From NCBI RefSeq assembly GCF_013407935.1, contig NZ_JACBZU010000003.1, forward strand, positions 186,001-250,000: DNA of 64,000 bases, in the 5' to 3' direction. The notes beneath the pieces are model-generated. The model did not search any database, was not told the DNA's origin, and was given only the letters and a program-made list of their open reading frames with translations. The position numbers were made by a program, and so were the translations under genes. Positions 42,104 through 51,813 of the stretch are shown piece by piece. The first letter of the stretch is position 1. Each line of letters starts with the position of its first letter. This DNA comes from Allomuricauda sp. ARW1Y1 (GTDB taxonomy: Bacteria > Bacteroidota > Bacteroidia > Flavobacteriales > Flavobacteriaceae).

Positions 42104-45100
42104 TTAATAGTTGATAAATATCCAGCCCTGCAATGGTGCACTGCCATCGCCCAGGTCTATGATGTATAAATATGAACCTGCAGGAAGCTTTTCGTTTCTA
42201 CTTTTATAAAAGCCTTCCCAATCGTTACGATAGGATTTTGTGGCGAACACTTCGTGTCCCCATCGGTTGTAAACCTTGACCACGTTGTTGGGATAGTTGT
42301 CTATCCCCGGGATGATCCAGGCATCATTGTTACCGTCGCCGTTGGGCGTAAAGGCCTGGGCAGGTACCAATAATGGTTCTTCGTCCGTTGGGAATGCGTC
42401 ATCGAAATCGGAAACACCGTCGTTGTCGTCATCTTCGTCCATGGTATCGGGGATACCATCGCCATCGGTGTCCAAGGGTTTGCTGGACGCATCGGTTGGA
42501 TCTGTTCCTTCCATCAGTTCTACCTCATCAGAATATCCATCGCCGTCATCATCCGTATCGGCATTGTCGCCAATACCATCTCCATCGGTATCCACAGTTT
42601 CACTGGCATCCATTGGGAAAGCATCTTCACTATCCGGGATTCCATCGTTGTCATCGTCGTTGTCCACATTGTCCCCTAGACCGTCCCCGTCGTTGTCCGT
42701 ATCGGTTACGCCATCGTTATCATCGTCGTTATCTGCATTGTCGCCAACACCATCGCCGTCCACATCGGAGGTTTCGTTGGGATCATTTGGGAAGGCGTCC
42801 TCAGTGTCTGGCACACCATCATTGTCCGCATCATCGTCGGCGTTGTCGCCTGTTCCGTCACCATCGGTATCGGTATCCTCGGAAGCATCCTTTGGGAAGG
42901 CATCCTCACTGTCCGGAGTACCATCGTTGTCATCATCGTCGTCGGCATTGTCACCTGTTCCGTCACCGTCGGTGTCGGTATCTTCAGATGAATCCTTCGG
43001 GAAAGCATCCTCTGAATCGGGAGTACTGTCGTTGTCATCGTCGTCATCGGTATTGTCACCTGTTCCGTCACCATCGGTATCGGTATCCTCGGAAGCATCC
43101 TTTGGGAAGGCATCCTCACTGTCCGGAGTACCATCGTTGTCATCATCGTCGTCGGCATTGTCACCTGTTCCGTCACCATCGGTATCGGTATCTTCAGATG
43201 AATCCTTCGGGAAAGCATCCTCTGAATCGGGAGTACCGTCGTTGTCATCATCGTCATCGGCATTGTCGCCTGTTCCGTCACCGTCGGTGTCGGTATCTTC
43301 AGATGAATCCTTCGGGAAAGCATCCTCTGAATCTGGAGTACCGTCGTTGTCATCGTCATCATCGGTATTATCCCCCGTTCCGTCTCCATCGGTATCGGTA
43401 TCTTCTGAAGCATCTTTTGGGAAAGCATCCTCTGAATCTGGAGTGCCGTCGTTGTCATCATCGTCATCGGTATTGTCACCAGTTCCGTCACCATCGGTGT
43501 CGGTATCCTCGGAAGCATCCTTTGGAAAGGCATCCTCGGAGTCTGGAGTACCATCGTTGTCATCGTCGTCATCGGTATTGTCCCCCGTTCCGTCACCATC
43601 GGTGTCGGTATCCTCGGAAGCATCTTTCGGGAAAGCATCCTCTGAATCTGGAGTACCGTCGTTGTCATCGTCGTCATCGGTATTGTCCCCTGTTCCGTCA
43701 CCATCGGTGTCGGTATCCTCGGAAGCATCTTTCGGGAAAGCATCCTCTGAATCTGGAGTACCGTCGTTGTCATCATCGTCATCGGTATTGTCCCCTGTTC
43801 CGTCACCATCGGTATCGGTATCCTCTGAGGCATCCTTCGGGAAAGCATCTTCGGTATCCGGAGTACCATCGTTGTCATCATCATCATCGGCATTGTCGCC
43901 TGTTCCGTCACCATCGGTGTCGGTATCCTCGGAAGCATCCTTCGGGAAGGCATCCTCTGTATCGGGTGTACCGTCGTTATCGTCGTCGTCGTCCAAATCA
44001 TCTGGTATTCCATCACCATCCGTGTCCTGCGAAGCGTTGATACTTGCGGTATAGCTGGAAGTACTCACCGCGTCATCGTTGTCTTTTACTTTGAAAGCGA
44101 AGGAGCTATAACCATCTCCATATTCGCCATTCGCAGTGGTATACGTCAACAGGGAGATGTCATCGATCATGTCGTTGATCTGTACTGCTGAACCATTGTA
44201 CTCCAAGGTTCCTTTGGCGGGCAACGATATTACTTGGATACCATTAAAGGAATCACTGGGGTCCACATCGGTAAAAGTAAAGTCTGCTGCCGTAAAAGGG
44301 TAGGCGGCATCCTGAATCACTTCCACGGTGCTATTGGCTCCTGATGGAACATCGTTCACATTGGTGATGTTCAAGGTTGCGGTCACGGTCTGCGAGAAGG
44401 AAACAGCATCCTCAAAATTATAGGTAAAGCTGTCCGTTGCCGATTCGTCACCGTTGTGCTCATAAGTAAAGGTTCCATCTGGATTAAAGGTAAATGCTGC
44501 TGCGTGGGAAGGATTGGTAATGATGTGGTATACCAAATCATCTCCGTCGATTTCTACATCGTTGGTGGATACGTCATCGTTTAAAGTGGCATTTTCATCC
44601 AAATTGAAGCTATCGTCATTGGCTACTGGCGCGTCGTCCTCTGGCAAAATAGAAAGCGTAATATTTGCTGTCACTTTCTGTCCTTGGTCATCCAACTCGT
44701 AGGTTACCGTATCGGTACCATTTTCATTGGCATTTGGTGTGTAAATCACTTGATTGCTGCCATTCACCACGGCGTTACCTTTGGTACCTTGTGCGGTTAT
44801 GGTCACCGTTGGGGTAGCACCCATATCGTACACATCGTTGTAGAGCACATCAATGGGGTCCGAAACAGTATCCTCGTCCAAAATGGCCAAATCATCATCA
44901 GCACTAACCACTAAGGTTACATTGTACGGACCAAATGTTGCGGTTCCCACATTTCCTGCATTGTCTTTAACTTCGGCGTGGATGTACCAGCCTGTGCCCC
45001 CTGTGTTGAAGGAAGTGGTCTTGGACTGACTATTGCTCCAAGAACTCCACGAAGCGTTGTCGGTGGCAGGTGCAGAGGCACTTTGGATTTTGGCAAATCG

Positions 45101-47335
45101 CTGCACGTCAAACCCGCTGCCACCATTTTCATCTTGGAACACCAACTGAATATCCGTGTTGGTATCCAAGTTTCCACTGGTTGGATTGGCTGTGATGGTC
45201 GGGTCGGTATTATCGTCCACAATGGTTAGCGTACGATAAAAAGGTTCCGACCAAACCCCTGTATTGGTCTGTGTCCGTAGACTTATAATATAATCCGCAG
45301 ATAGATTGTTGTAGGCCGAAAAATCGGTCATGGGCGTACCAGCATTATAAATTTGGGTGTCAGAAGGATTTCCATCGGTATCATAGGTACGTTGGGTAAC
45401 GATCCATTCCTGTACGGATAGGGTTCTTCCGTAGGGGTCTACGGAGTTATCCACAATTCCAATGGTCATATTGCCCGTATAGGTATTGATCAAATCGGGT
45501 TGTATATTGAACTGCGCAATGGGCAAATCGGTTGCTCCACCCGAACTGGCTGTTTTTTCCACGTAGATACTGGTTGGGCTACTCCAAGTACCTTGATGGT
45601 CCTGAACCCTTAGCATTACCAAGTATTCTCCATCGGGAACTGTATTTTTATCAAATTGTCCAATGGTCCAATCGTTGGTAGAGCCAGCGTCTACAGCCTT
45701 CCATTTCCATTCGGATTGGTTGATTCCGTTATTGGCCCCACCATCCAAATCGTATGAGGTGTTGTTGATGAACCCGGTATCTGCACTGTAGGTAAAACTG
45801 GCCACTGGTTTTCTGTGAAAGAATAGGGTAGTGGGCGCTGTTGGCAAATCCTCAAATGTGAAGGAGTATTTACCGGGTTTTTCGTAGAATTCCGGCACAT
45901 CTTCCAAATACAATCCATCCCAGGATACTTTTCCGGTGTTGTTGGCAAAATGGGTCTCATCGTGGGTGATTTTCCATCGTCCCGAGGGATAACTGGCATT
46001 TGCCGTGTTCGATTTTAGCTGGGCGGGGTCCACATCGATTTCTACCGAGGTACCCGCAATAAAGAATTCCCCTGCGGTGACCGTTCCAAATTGATACTGA
46101 TCGTAAATGTATTGAGACATGTCGTCCATCCAGGTCGACCAGCTTCCGGCATCCCGGTTAATAAAGGTACCCTGAGTGTTGTTCTGCTGGATAAAGCGCT
46201 CAAACTGTGCTTGGTTGGCATTGGTTCCCCATCCGATATAGTGAATATCCTCGTTGATGGTACGCATCAAGATTTCCGAAAGGTCTTGGTCGCTATCGAA
46301 ATCGGCCACTTCAATGTCGTCCAAGTTGACGTTAAAGCGAAGTGCACTATTTCTCCACTGTGGCTCACGAAGTACATCCTTAAAGGCTCTTAGCTCCAAT
46401 TTTTCGATATTGATATCCTTGAAATAGGCATTTTGTTGCTCATGGACATAGAATCCGTAACTGCCTGAAGGAAATGAGGTGTCGGTGATATCAAAAGATT
46501 GAATCCAGTCGGTACCCGCGTTGCCGCCACCACCTCTACGGGAAATCTTGATGTTGTCGCCCGACATTTCTATTTTAAAATCTATTTTTTGGCCATTGTA
46601 AAAGGCGGCGAACATATCGGCCCTATTCGCATCCCATCCGTAGGGGGCCGAGCCGGAGCGTCCGCTATTGGTGTTTACGGCCAAAATGGTGGTAACCCCG
46701 TTTTCTCTTTTTAAGATGGCCTCAGCCGGGAATCCGTCACCGTTGGCATAGTTCATCAAGTTTCCACAATAGGTATGGTTATCGATGATGTATGCATAAA
46801 AATTCTGATTGTCCTTCTTTCTAAAGATAAACCCAACTTCTGCGTGGGTGTATGGGGAACCGGAAAGTCCGAAGGTGGCCGATATGGTTCCATCGGCTAC
46901 ATCTCCAGTCGGATCATACATCGCATAGCCATAACCGTTGTATCTGTTTACGAAATCTGCAATGATTTGATTGGTTCCCGAATCGAAGGAAAAATAATCT
47001 CCCGTGTAGGAGGAGTGGACAGGAGGCTCCGTCCCGTTAAAGTTCATTTTGTTCCAGCTGTTAAAAATGTCGCTGGCATCTGCTTGATCGGAAGAAATGG
47101 AACTCCGCTGGAAGGCTTCAACCCTTAGTTTGCCCAGTGGGATACCTTTGGCGTACATGGCCTGCTCCAAATCGTCCTCAAAAGTCGAAAGGTCCAAATT
47201 TGCCGATCCAACAGTGACCATTACGTCCACATTTGGACCCTGTTGCACTGTCATATCTACCGTTTGGGCCTGAATGGTGCCACAAAGCAGAAAAAGGGTG
47301 AAAAGTGTTAGTGAGGTTTGTAAAAAATGTTTCAT
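42104..47335 (-). CDS. Giant surface adhesin with thrombospondin type 3 repeats and gliding-type C-terminal domain
   Basis: The 1743-residue protein has a signal peptide (1-23) and a lectin-like jelly-roll region (about 100-330, including AEVGFIFRKKDNQNFYAYI). Ig-like/CBM-like modules follow to about 830, then cadherin-like tandem modules (about 830-1095, ILPEDDAPVANDDSF). A thrombospondin type 3 region (about 1095-1650) of calcium-binding DTDGDGxGDN motifs follows. A type B (gliding motility-associated) C-terminal domain ends it: FTPNGDGNNDAWIIPGIDNYP, VYNRWGHEVF, LPAGSYLYIIDLGDG. It should be exported by the type IX system and displayed on the cell surface, with calcium rigidifying the stalk. 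It is flanked in one operon by a DUF4347 gene and porP/sprF. Confidence 0.92.
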   Translation of the reverse strand: MKHFLQTSLTLFTLFLLCGTIQAQTVDMTVQQGPNVDVMVTVGSANLDLSTFEDDLEQAMYAKGIPLGKLRVEAFQRSSISSDQADASDIFNSWNKMNFNGTEPPVHSSYTGDYFSFDSGTNQIIADFVNRYNGYGYAMYDPTGDVADGTISATFGLSGSPYTHAEVGFIFRKKDNQNFYAYIIDNHTYCGNLMNYANGDGFPAEAILKRENGVTTILAVNTNSGRSGSAPYGWDANRADMFAAFYNGQKIDFKIEMSGDNIKISRRGGGGNAGTDWIQSFDITDTSFPSGSYGFYVHEQQNAYFKDINIEKLELRAFKDVLREPQWRNSALRFNVNLDDIEVADFDSDQDLSEILMRTINEDIHYIGWGTNANQAQFERFIQQNNTQGTFINRDAGSWSTWMDDMSQYIYDQYQFGTVTAGEFFIAGTSVEIDVDPAQLKSNTANASYPSGRWKITHDETHFANNTGKVSWDGLYLEDVPEFYEKPGKYSFTFEDLPTAPTTLFFHRKPVASFTYSADTGFINNTSYDLDGGANNGINQSEWKWKAVDAGSTNDWTIGQFDKNTVPDGEYLVMLRVQDHQGTWSSPTSIYVEKTASSGGATDLPIAQFNIQPDLINTYTGNMTIGIVDNSVDPYGRTLSVQEWIVTQRTYDTDGNPSDTQIYNAGTPMTDFSAYNNLSADYIISLRTQTNTGVWSEPFYRTLTIVDDNTDPTITANPTSGNLDTNTDIQLVFQDENGGSGFDVQRFAKIQSASAPATDNASWSSWSNSQSKTTSFNTGGTGWYIHAEVKDNAGNVGTATFGPYNVTLVVSADDDLAILDEDTVSDPIDVLYNDVYDMGATPTVTITAQGTKGNAVVNGSNQVIYTPNANENGTDTVTYELDDQGQKVTANITLSILPEDDAPVANDDSFNLDENATLNDDVSTNDVEIDGDDLVYHIITNPSHAAAFTFNPDGTFTYEHNGDESATDSFTYNFEDAVSFSQTVTATLNITNVNDVPSGANSTVEVIQDAAYPFTAADFTFTDVDPSDSFNGIQVISLPAKGTLEYNGSAVQINDMIDDISLLTYTTANGEYGDGYSSFAFKVKDNDDAVSTSSYTASINASQDTDGDGIPDDLDDDDDNDGTPDTEDAFPKDASEDTDTDGDGTGDNADDDDDNDGTPDTEDAFPKDASEDTDTDGDGTGDNTDDDDDNDGTPDSEDAFPKDASEDTDTDGDGTGDNTDDDDDNDGTPDSEDAFPKDASEDTDTDGDGTGDNTDDDDDNDGTPDSEDAFPKDASEDTDTDGDGTGDNTDDDDDNDGTPDSEDAFPKDASEDTDTDGDGTGDNTDDDDDNDGTPDSEDAFPKDSSEDTDTDGDGTGDNADDDDDNDGTPDSEDAFPKDSSEDTDTDGDGTGDNADDDDDNDGTPDSEDAFPKDASEDTDTDGDGTGDNTDDDDDNDSTPDSEDAFPKDSSEDTDTDGDGTGDNADDDDDNDGTPDSEDAFPKDASEDTDTDGDGTGDNADDDADNDGVPDTEDAFPNDPNETSDVDGDGVGDNADNDDDNDGVTDTDNDGDGLGDNVDNDDDNDGIPDSEDAFPMDASETVDTDGDGIGDNADTDDDGDGYSDEVELMEGTDPTDASSKPLDTDGDGIPDTMDEDDDNDGVSDFDDAFPTDEEPLLVPAQAFTPNGDGNNDAWIIPGIDNYPNNVVKVYNRWGHEVFATKSYRNDWEGFYKSRNEKLPAGSYLYIIDLGDGSAPLQGWIFINY
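42821..43975 (-). repeat. Eleven tandem 105-bp repeats in the adhesin gene
   Basis: Eleven consecutive 105-bp units encode 35-residue thrombospondin type 3 repeats that start DGTPDSEDAFPKD and end DGTGDNTDDDDDN. Units differ mainly at A/S, T/A and S/T positions and at silent sites. Several pairs are almost identical at the DNA level, which indicates recent unit duplication. More diverged units continue to about 42370. Copy number probably varies between strains and may be collapsed in short-read assemblies. Confidence 0.95.
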
Positions 47336-47346
47336 GGTTGGTTGTT

Positions 47347-47895
47347 CTATTTAAGTATTGAACTATGGATTGGCTGATTCATCGTTGTATGGTCAAAATC
47401 CAAACTGCCATCCAAAACGGAACTACAGTTGGTGGGAACCCCGATATTGAAATAGGAGCGTTCGCTGATCTGTTTTAACAGCGCAAGACCTTCTGGATTG
47501 GATCCGAGATTGCAGTCGTATACCAAAAGCTGGAAGTTGGTTCCCTGATAAAGGCCCTCGAGCATGGAAAATTCGAACTCTTGTTCTACTTGTTGGCCAT
47601 CATAGGTTATCCCGCCAAGTTCAAAGGCATTATAGGTGGCATTAACGAACAAGTGAATGGTTTGTATCGAACTGTTTTGCTGAACATATTCCCGGATGGT
47701 TTTCCAGGGATTATCTTCTCCATTGATTTCCAAAAAGTGGCTATTGGATGGGAGTCTGTTCAGGACATCCTGTTTTTGGGCATATTGGGAATCCATAACT
47801 ACCAATTCATTGGTTTGGGCTTTGGAAACTCCAATTACCACAAGGGTTAGAAGCAAAAAGCTTATTAAAGTTTTTAGGTTGATGACTGTTTTCAT
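47347..47895 (-). CDS. Secreted DUF4347 domain protein
   Basis: The 182-residue protein has a signal peptide (LISFLLLTLVVIGVSKAQ) followed by one DUF4347-type domain: QTIHLFVNATYNAFELGG, FQLLVYDCNLGSNPEGLALL and FNIGVPTNCSSVLDGSLDFD. DUF4347 is usually found at the N-terminus of very large adhesins. Here it is encoded alone, 11 bp before the adhesin gene, as if split off. It lacks a C-terminal sorting domain, so it probably stays in the periplasm or is non-covalently bound to its partner (inference). Confidence 0.8.
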   Translation of the reverse strand: MKTVINLKTLISFLLLTLVVIGVSKAQTNELVVMDSQYAQKQDVLNRLPSNSHFLEINGEDNPWKTIREYVQQNSSIQTIHLFVNATYNAFELGGITYDGQQVEQEFEFSMLEGLYQGTNFQLLVYDCNLGSNPEGLALLKQISERSYFNIGVPTNCSSVLDGSLDFDHTTMNQPIHSSILK

Positions 47896-48383
47896 GGGTT
47901 TATTGAGTTTAGGTTTTCGTACATAGTTTTAGGGTTCAAGTTTTGTTTGAAAGTGGACATGAATCGTCCTGGCCGCGATTTGCAGCTAGTTTTTCGCCCG
48001 TGTCTGTAGCATTGGCTACATCACGTCATTTTTAAAAAACATCGAGAATGATCAATCGGAATAGTAGTGCTATATCATAATGGTCGGAAACTTTTATTTG
48101 AAATTCATTTCTTATTATTTCTTACAAAAAAGAATCAAAATATGTAATCTATTTCTTATTTACATTTTAAGAAACGGGGGTGTATATGCCTTATTTCAAA
48201 AAAAAAATCACCAAATTGATAAAAATCAATTTTTCCGTATTTTCTTACATATATTGAGAGGTATACTATTGAAATACAGCTGCAGCACTCCTGTAAGAAA
48301 ACCCAATTTTCTTAAAGAGTAACAGAATTTTGTTCCATTTGGTAATGGATCGTTGGAGCAAATGCTCCGGTGAAAGGGTCTTT
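47896..48383. other. Intergenic region upstream of the adhesin operon
   Basis: No gene is seen in these 488 bp. The right part (48095-48260) is very A/T-rich with homopolymer runs. A GGAGCA-AA-TGCTCC hairpin (48355-48368) lies just past the stop of the Crp-family gene but has no T-run. The promoter of the DUF4347-adhesin-porP operon must lie here, but I cannot place it with confidence. Confidence 0.45.
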
Positions 48384-48980
48384 TTAGCTTACCTCTTTCA
48401 TGAGCCTTGACAAGGTTTCCGGTCTCATGGCCAAGTACGATGCCAAGTGTTTCCTTGGAATACGCTCCACAATCTCTGGTTTTATCTTTTCCATGAAAAA
48501 GGCCAACCGTTTACGTGCATTGGGTATGCGTGCCAAGTAAACCCGGTGTTCTGCCAAAATGTAGTATTCTTCCATTAGAATCCGGTTGATGTGCCGCATT
48601 TCTGGAAAATGGTTCAGGCAGTATTTGTAGTCCTCGTATTCAAGGTAATCGCAATAGGTGTGCTCCAAACTTTGGATGTATTCCTGACTTTCTTGGTTTC
48701 GAAAAAAACCGGTAATGGAGGTAAATACTTCGTTCTCCGAATCGATCCATGTGGTGATTTCCGTGGATTCGCTCACAAAATAGCCGCGGACCATTCCCTT
48801 TTTGATGAGATATAACCGATTGCATACTTCGCCAGCTTTACTGATCAATTCATTTTTTTGAAAGGAGCAGCTTTTGATCTTGTCTATCAAATACGCTTTG
48901 AGGCTTGGACTGATGGGATAAATGGAATTGAGAAAGAAAACAATGTATAGGTTTTTTTCGGAACTCTCTTTGGCAGGCAT
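48384..48980 (-). CDS. Crp/Fnr family transcriptional regulator
   Basis: The 198-residue cytoplasmic regulator has a cyclic-nucleotide-binding-like domain (about 15-125: LISKAGEVCNRLYLIKKGMVRGYF) and a short winged helix at the C-terminus (RIPRKHLASYLAMRPETLSRLM). There E and R of the recognition helix are kept (PETLSR). No four-Cys iron-sulfur signature is seen. Such short forms are frequent in Bacteroidota and their ligands are mostly unknown. It is monocistronic, downstream of the Gfo/Idh gene on the same strand. Confidence 0.9.
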   Translation of the reverse strand: MPAKESSEKNLYIVFFLNSIYPISPSLKAYLIDKIKSCSFQKNELISKAGEVCNRLYLIKKGMVRGYFVSESTEITTWIDSENEVFTSITGFFRNQESQEYIQSLEHTYCDYLEYEDYKYCLNHFPEMRHINRILMEEYYILAEHRVYLARIPNARKRLAFFMEKIKPEIVERIPRKHLASYLAMRPETLSRLMKEVS

Positions 48981-49077
48981 TTAGTTATTGGTTTGGTTAT
49001 CGTTTGTATTCTGTTTCAAAAGTAATACATCGTCTTGAATAGTAACGGTATCATTGGGTCCAACAAGGTTCGATCTA

Positions 49078-50472
49078 TCATGATTTGTGTTTAAAGGGAT
49101 GTTCCCATAGCCCCCGATAGTCCCTTTTCAAAAGAGCAGTGGCCTCGGCATCGTCCACAACGACCCGCTGCTCTGGATGATAAGCCAAAGGGCGCTCCAG
49201 TTCCATGGCCAGATTGGCCAAAATACAACTGGCCGTGGAAATATGTCCCTCTTCCACATCGGCAACAGGCAATCTATCGCTTTCTATGGCATCCAATAGA
49301 TCTAGCATGTGGGCTCTTGTGGCAGGTGCCGTATGTAATTCTATATCTTTTTCCTTGAGATCTTCAGGATATTTTTCCCGTTCGTACACCACATCTTTTT
49401 GTATGGTCTTGCCATCTCCGTGGGGTATAAATTCATATTTAAAAACACTTCCTTTAAAGGTGCCTTTTTCTCCATAAATAAAAAAGGCCCACGGATATTC
49501 AGGGTCAGCTGGGGTTCCCCAACTTCGATGTTGCCATACACAATTGAGTTCGTCAAATTCAAAGATTGCGGTCTGTGTATCGGGCGTATTGGCTATGGAA
49601 TCCTTTTGCACATAAATGCCGCCGGTGGAGCTTATTTTTTGGGGCCACCCCAGTCCAAGCATCCAACGCACGGTATCCAGCATATGAACGCACATATCAC
49701 CAACAATACCGTTGCCGTATTCCATAAAGGCACGCCATTTTCTGTGCGGAAGCCCAAAATAGGGTCGTAAGGGGGCGGGTCCGGACCACAGGTCATAATC
49801 AAAATAATCAGGTATTTGTTGCGGTGGAGGATTGCCGTTCCAGCGCATATGGTAGTAGCAGCACATTTCCACATGGGATATTTTTCCCAATAGCCCGGCA
49901 TCGATGATATTTTTTTTGCCCTCGATCAAGTGTGGGGTGCTTCGGCGTTGGGTACCGATCTGAACTTTTCTGCCCAACCTTCTGGCCGTATCCAAAATAG
50001 CTTCGCCTTCCATGACATCCAAACTGATGGGCTTTTGCAGATACAAATGGGCGCCGGATTCCATGGCTTCGATAGCCTGAAGGGCATGCCAATGATCGGG
50101 CGACCCGATCAGTACAATATCCAGGTTTTTTTCCGCCAACATTTTTCTATAATCACGGTAGAGTTTAGGTCTTTTACCGGATTTTTGTCGGAGGGATACC
50201 AAAGTTGCCGCTTCTTCCAGTTGTTTTTGGTCCACATCGCACAAAGAAACTACCTCCACGTTGGCGACTTGTATCAGTCTGAACAAATCGCTCTTGCCAT
50301 ACCATCCCGTGCCAATGAGCCCCACCTTCCACTTTTTTGGGGCATATAGCATATCCATACCGTAGGTTCCCATTGATGAAAGGGCCAAAGCGGCACTGGT
50401 GCTTTTGATGAAATTTCTACGATTTAGGTATCTATTTTCGGTTTTCATGGACTTAGGGTCGTAGTTTGCCAT
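49078..50472 (-). CDS. Tat-exported Gfo/Idh/MocA family oxidoreductase
   Basis: The 464-residue protein has a twin-arginine leader LNRRNFIKSTSAALALSSM. ATG 50472 is used; ATG 50448 is an alternative that keeps the leader. The NAD(P) Rossmann fold has GLIGTGWYGKSD. The family EKP is QKP here (YLQKPISLD), followed by QIGTQRRSTPHL and the GFO_IDH_MocA C-terminal fold. Tat export implies a folded, cofactor-loaded periplasmic enzyme acting on a sugar or polyol. It lies 55 bp after the NrtR-like regulator on the same strand and opposite the SusC/SusD operon. Confidence 0.88.
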   Translation of the reverse strand: MANYDPKSMKTENRYLNRRNFIKSTSAALALSSMGTYGMDMLYAPKKWKVGLIGTGWYGKSDLFRLIQVANVEVVSLCDVDQKQLEEAATLVSLRQKSGKRPKLYRDYRKMLAEKNLDIVLIGSPDHWHALQAIEAMESGAHLYLQKPISLDVMEGEAILDTARRLGRKVQIGTQRRSTPHLIEGKKNIIDAGLLGKISHVEMCCYYHMRWNGNPPPQQIPDYFDYDLWSGPAPLRPYFGLPHRKWRAFMEYGNGIVGDMCVHMLDTVRWMLGLGWPQKISSTGGIYVQKDSIANTPDTQTAIFEFDELNCVWQHRSWGTPADPEYPWAFFIYGEKGTFKGSVFKYEFIPHGDGKTIQKDVVYEREKYPEDLKEKDIELHTAPATRAHMLDLLDAIESDRLPVADVEEGHISTASCILANLAMELERPLAYHPEQRVVVDDAEATALLKRDYRGLWEHPFKHKS

Positions 50473-50527
50473 TAGGTTGGCAGTATTGGTTGGGTTGCTA
50501 TGGGTTTAGACCAGTTTTGGAGTTGGT

Positions 50528-51244
50528 TCAATGTTTTTGTGCTTTTTCCTCGTCAAAGCTGTACAGATACGGTGCCTTGTTCGCCGCTCCTGTGTACAGT
50601 TTTTCGTGCCTTTTTAAGATGCCCATGCTCAATATTTTGCGTTGAAAGGTGGTTCGTCGCAGCTTCTCGTTCAAAATGGCTTCGTACACTTTGCGAAGTT
50701 CTTTCATGGTAAACTTTTCGGGCAGGAGATTAAGGCCAATCGGTTTTTTGCCCAGATCATTGCGAATGGCTTCCAAGGCCTTGTCCACGATTTCCTGATG
50801 GTCCATCATCAACTTGGGAAGCTTATTGATACTATACCAATTAATGGAATCCGAATATCTATTGGGCGCTGGCTGTACCTGATTGTAATCGATGAGCGAA
50901 TAATAGCCCACTGTGATGAACCTTTCGAGTACCCAATGATCATTTGGTATTTCTATCCCCAACGCGCGGGCAATCTCTTTGGTGGTTTCAGGGTCCGACC
51001 GATGGAGCCTTCCAAAAGTGTGAAACTGCTCCAAGTGGATCTTGGTCAGACCGGTTCGTTTCATCACCCCTGTTTTTACGGCCTCGAGCAAATCCTGATC
51101 TCTCCTGATGTAACCACCGGGCAAGGCAAACTTTCCAGAATTTTGATACTCGAGTACCAAAATCTTTAATTCTTCGCCCGTAAAACCAAAGATTACGGTA
51201 TCAAAAGAAACGTTGGCCAAATATTTATCTTCTGAGGGCAACAT
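50528..51244 (-). CDS. NrtR/AraR-like transcriptional regulator with degenerate Nudix domain
   Basis: The 238-residue protein has an N-terminal Nudix-fold domain (about 10-150), but the Nudix box is broken: the REUXEE residues are replaced (LLEAVKTGVMKRTGL after GGYIRRD), so hydrolysis is not expected. The C-terminus is a winged helix (FTMKELRKVYEAILNEKLRRTTFQRKIL). This is the NrtR family, whose Bacteroidota branch includes the arabinose regulator AraR, with sugar ligands bound by the Nudix fold. It is divergent from susC across a 569-bp gap and probably regulates it. Confidence 0.85.
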   Translation of the reverse strand: MLPSEDKYLANVSFDTVIFGFTGEELKILVLEYQNSGKFALPGGYIRRDQDLLEAVKTGVMKRTGLTKIHLEQFHTFGRLHRSDPETTKEIARALGIEIPNDHWVLERFITVGYYSLIDYNQVQPAPNRYSDSINWYSINKLPKLMMDHQEIVDKALEAIRNDLGKKPIGLNLLPEKFTMKELRKVYEAILNEKLRRTTFQRKILSMGILKRHEKLYTGAANKAPYLYSFDEEKAQKH

Positions 51245-51813
51245 AGTGTTAACATCGCAAAATGTACATCAAAAAAAATTAATTCTGAAAAAATCAGGGC
51301 TTTATTGTAGCAATTTGATACAATATAAAGTAGGGACTATGGAAATCAGTTTTGGGAAAACCATTCATTTTCCTTACCACTACACCTAACAAAGTATTTG
51401 AAACAAGTCAGAAAACTAAGAAAGTTTTGGCTCTATGATGGTGTTCGGATGATTTGCTAGGAATGAACCTTACCGTATAATCCTACAACATGAACATGTG
51501 CAATCAATTTTAACATTTGGATTTGTATCAGAAGGCGGGAAGAAGTTGTAACAATCCAAAGGGTTTTTGTTGAAAATTTATATCGGTTCTCCAGACGAAG
51601 TGGAGTGGGCATTTTATGAGTATGGCCGCGACCTTAGGCGTATTAACGTTTTATTAGGATTCACATATTGACAATACGGATAAGTCAATTTTAGCGACAT
51701 GAATATTTAATGTTAAAATATTGTCAATTATAAAATTTTAACTATTATTGTTCATGATTGAGACAATACCGTGATCGCAATCATACAAATTAACTAAACT
51801 AAATAGACTATCT
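51245..51813. other. Long regulatory region between the NrtR-like gene and susC
   Basis: No gene is seen in these 569 bp. The region holds two copies of a TATTG-N-CAATA-type palindrome (51666-51676 and 51719-51729) close to susC, and a separate 8-bp inverted repeat TTTGGATT/AATCCAAA near 51516-51565. It must contain both divergent promoters and a susC leader. Confidence 0.5.
51666..51729. promoter_or_regulatory. Paired operator-like palindromes upstream of susC
   Basis: TATTG-A-CAATA (51666-51676, perfect) and TATTG-T-CAATT (51719-51729, one mismatch) have centres 53 bp apart, about five helical turns, so the same face of the DNA would be bound. They lie 85-150 bp before the susC ATG. The NrtR-like product encoded next door is the likely binder (inference). 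Confidence 0.5.

Noticed and set aside
42109..42120. TGATAAATATCC as an extra FNR-type box
   Set aside because: It lies in the last codons of the adhesin gene, lacks the final A, and has no gene start at the right distance.
42821..43975. CRISPR array
   Set aside because: The 105-bp units are contiguous, in frame and coding, with no unique spacers.
42297..44054. Long Ser/Pro-rich and Arg/His-rich open frames opposite the adhesin gene
   Set aside because: They arise from the repeat codon pattern of the minus-strand thrombospondin region. The adhesin frame has a signal peptide, known domains and a sorting domain.
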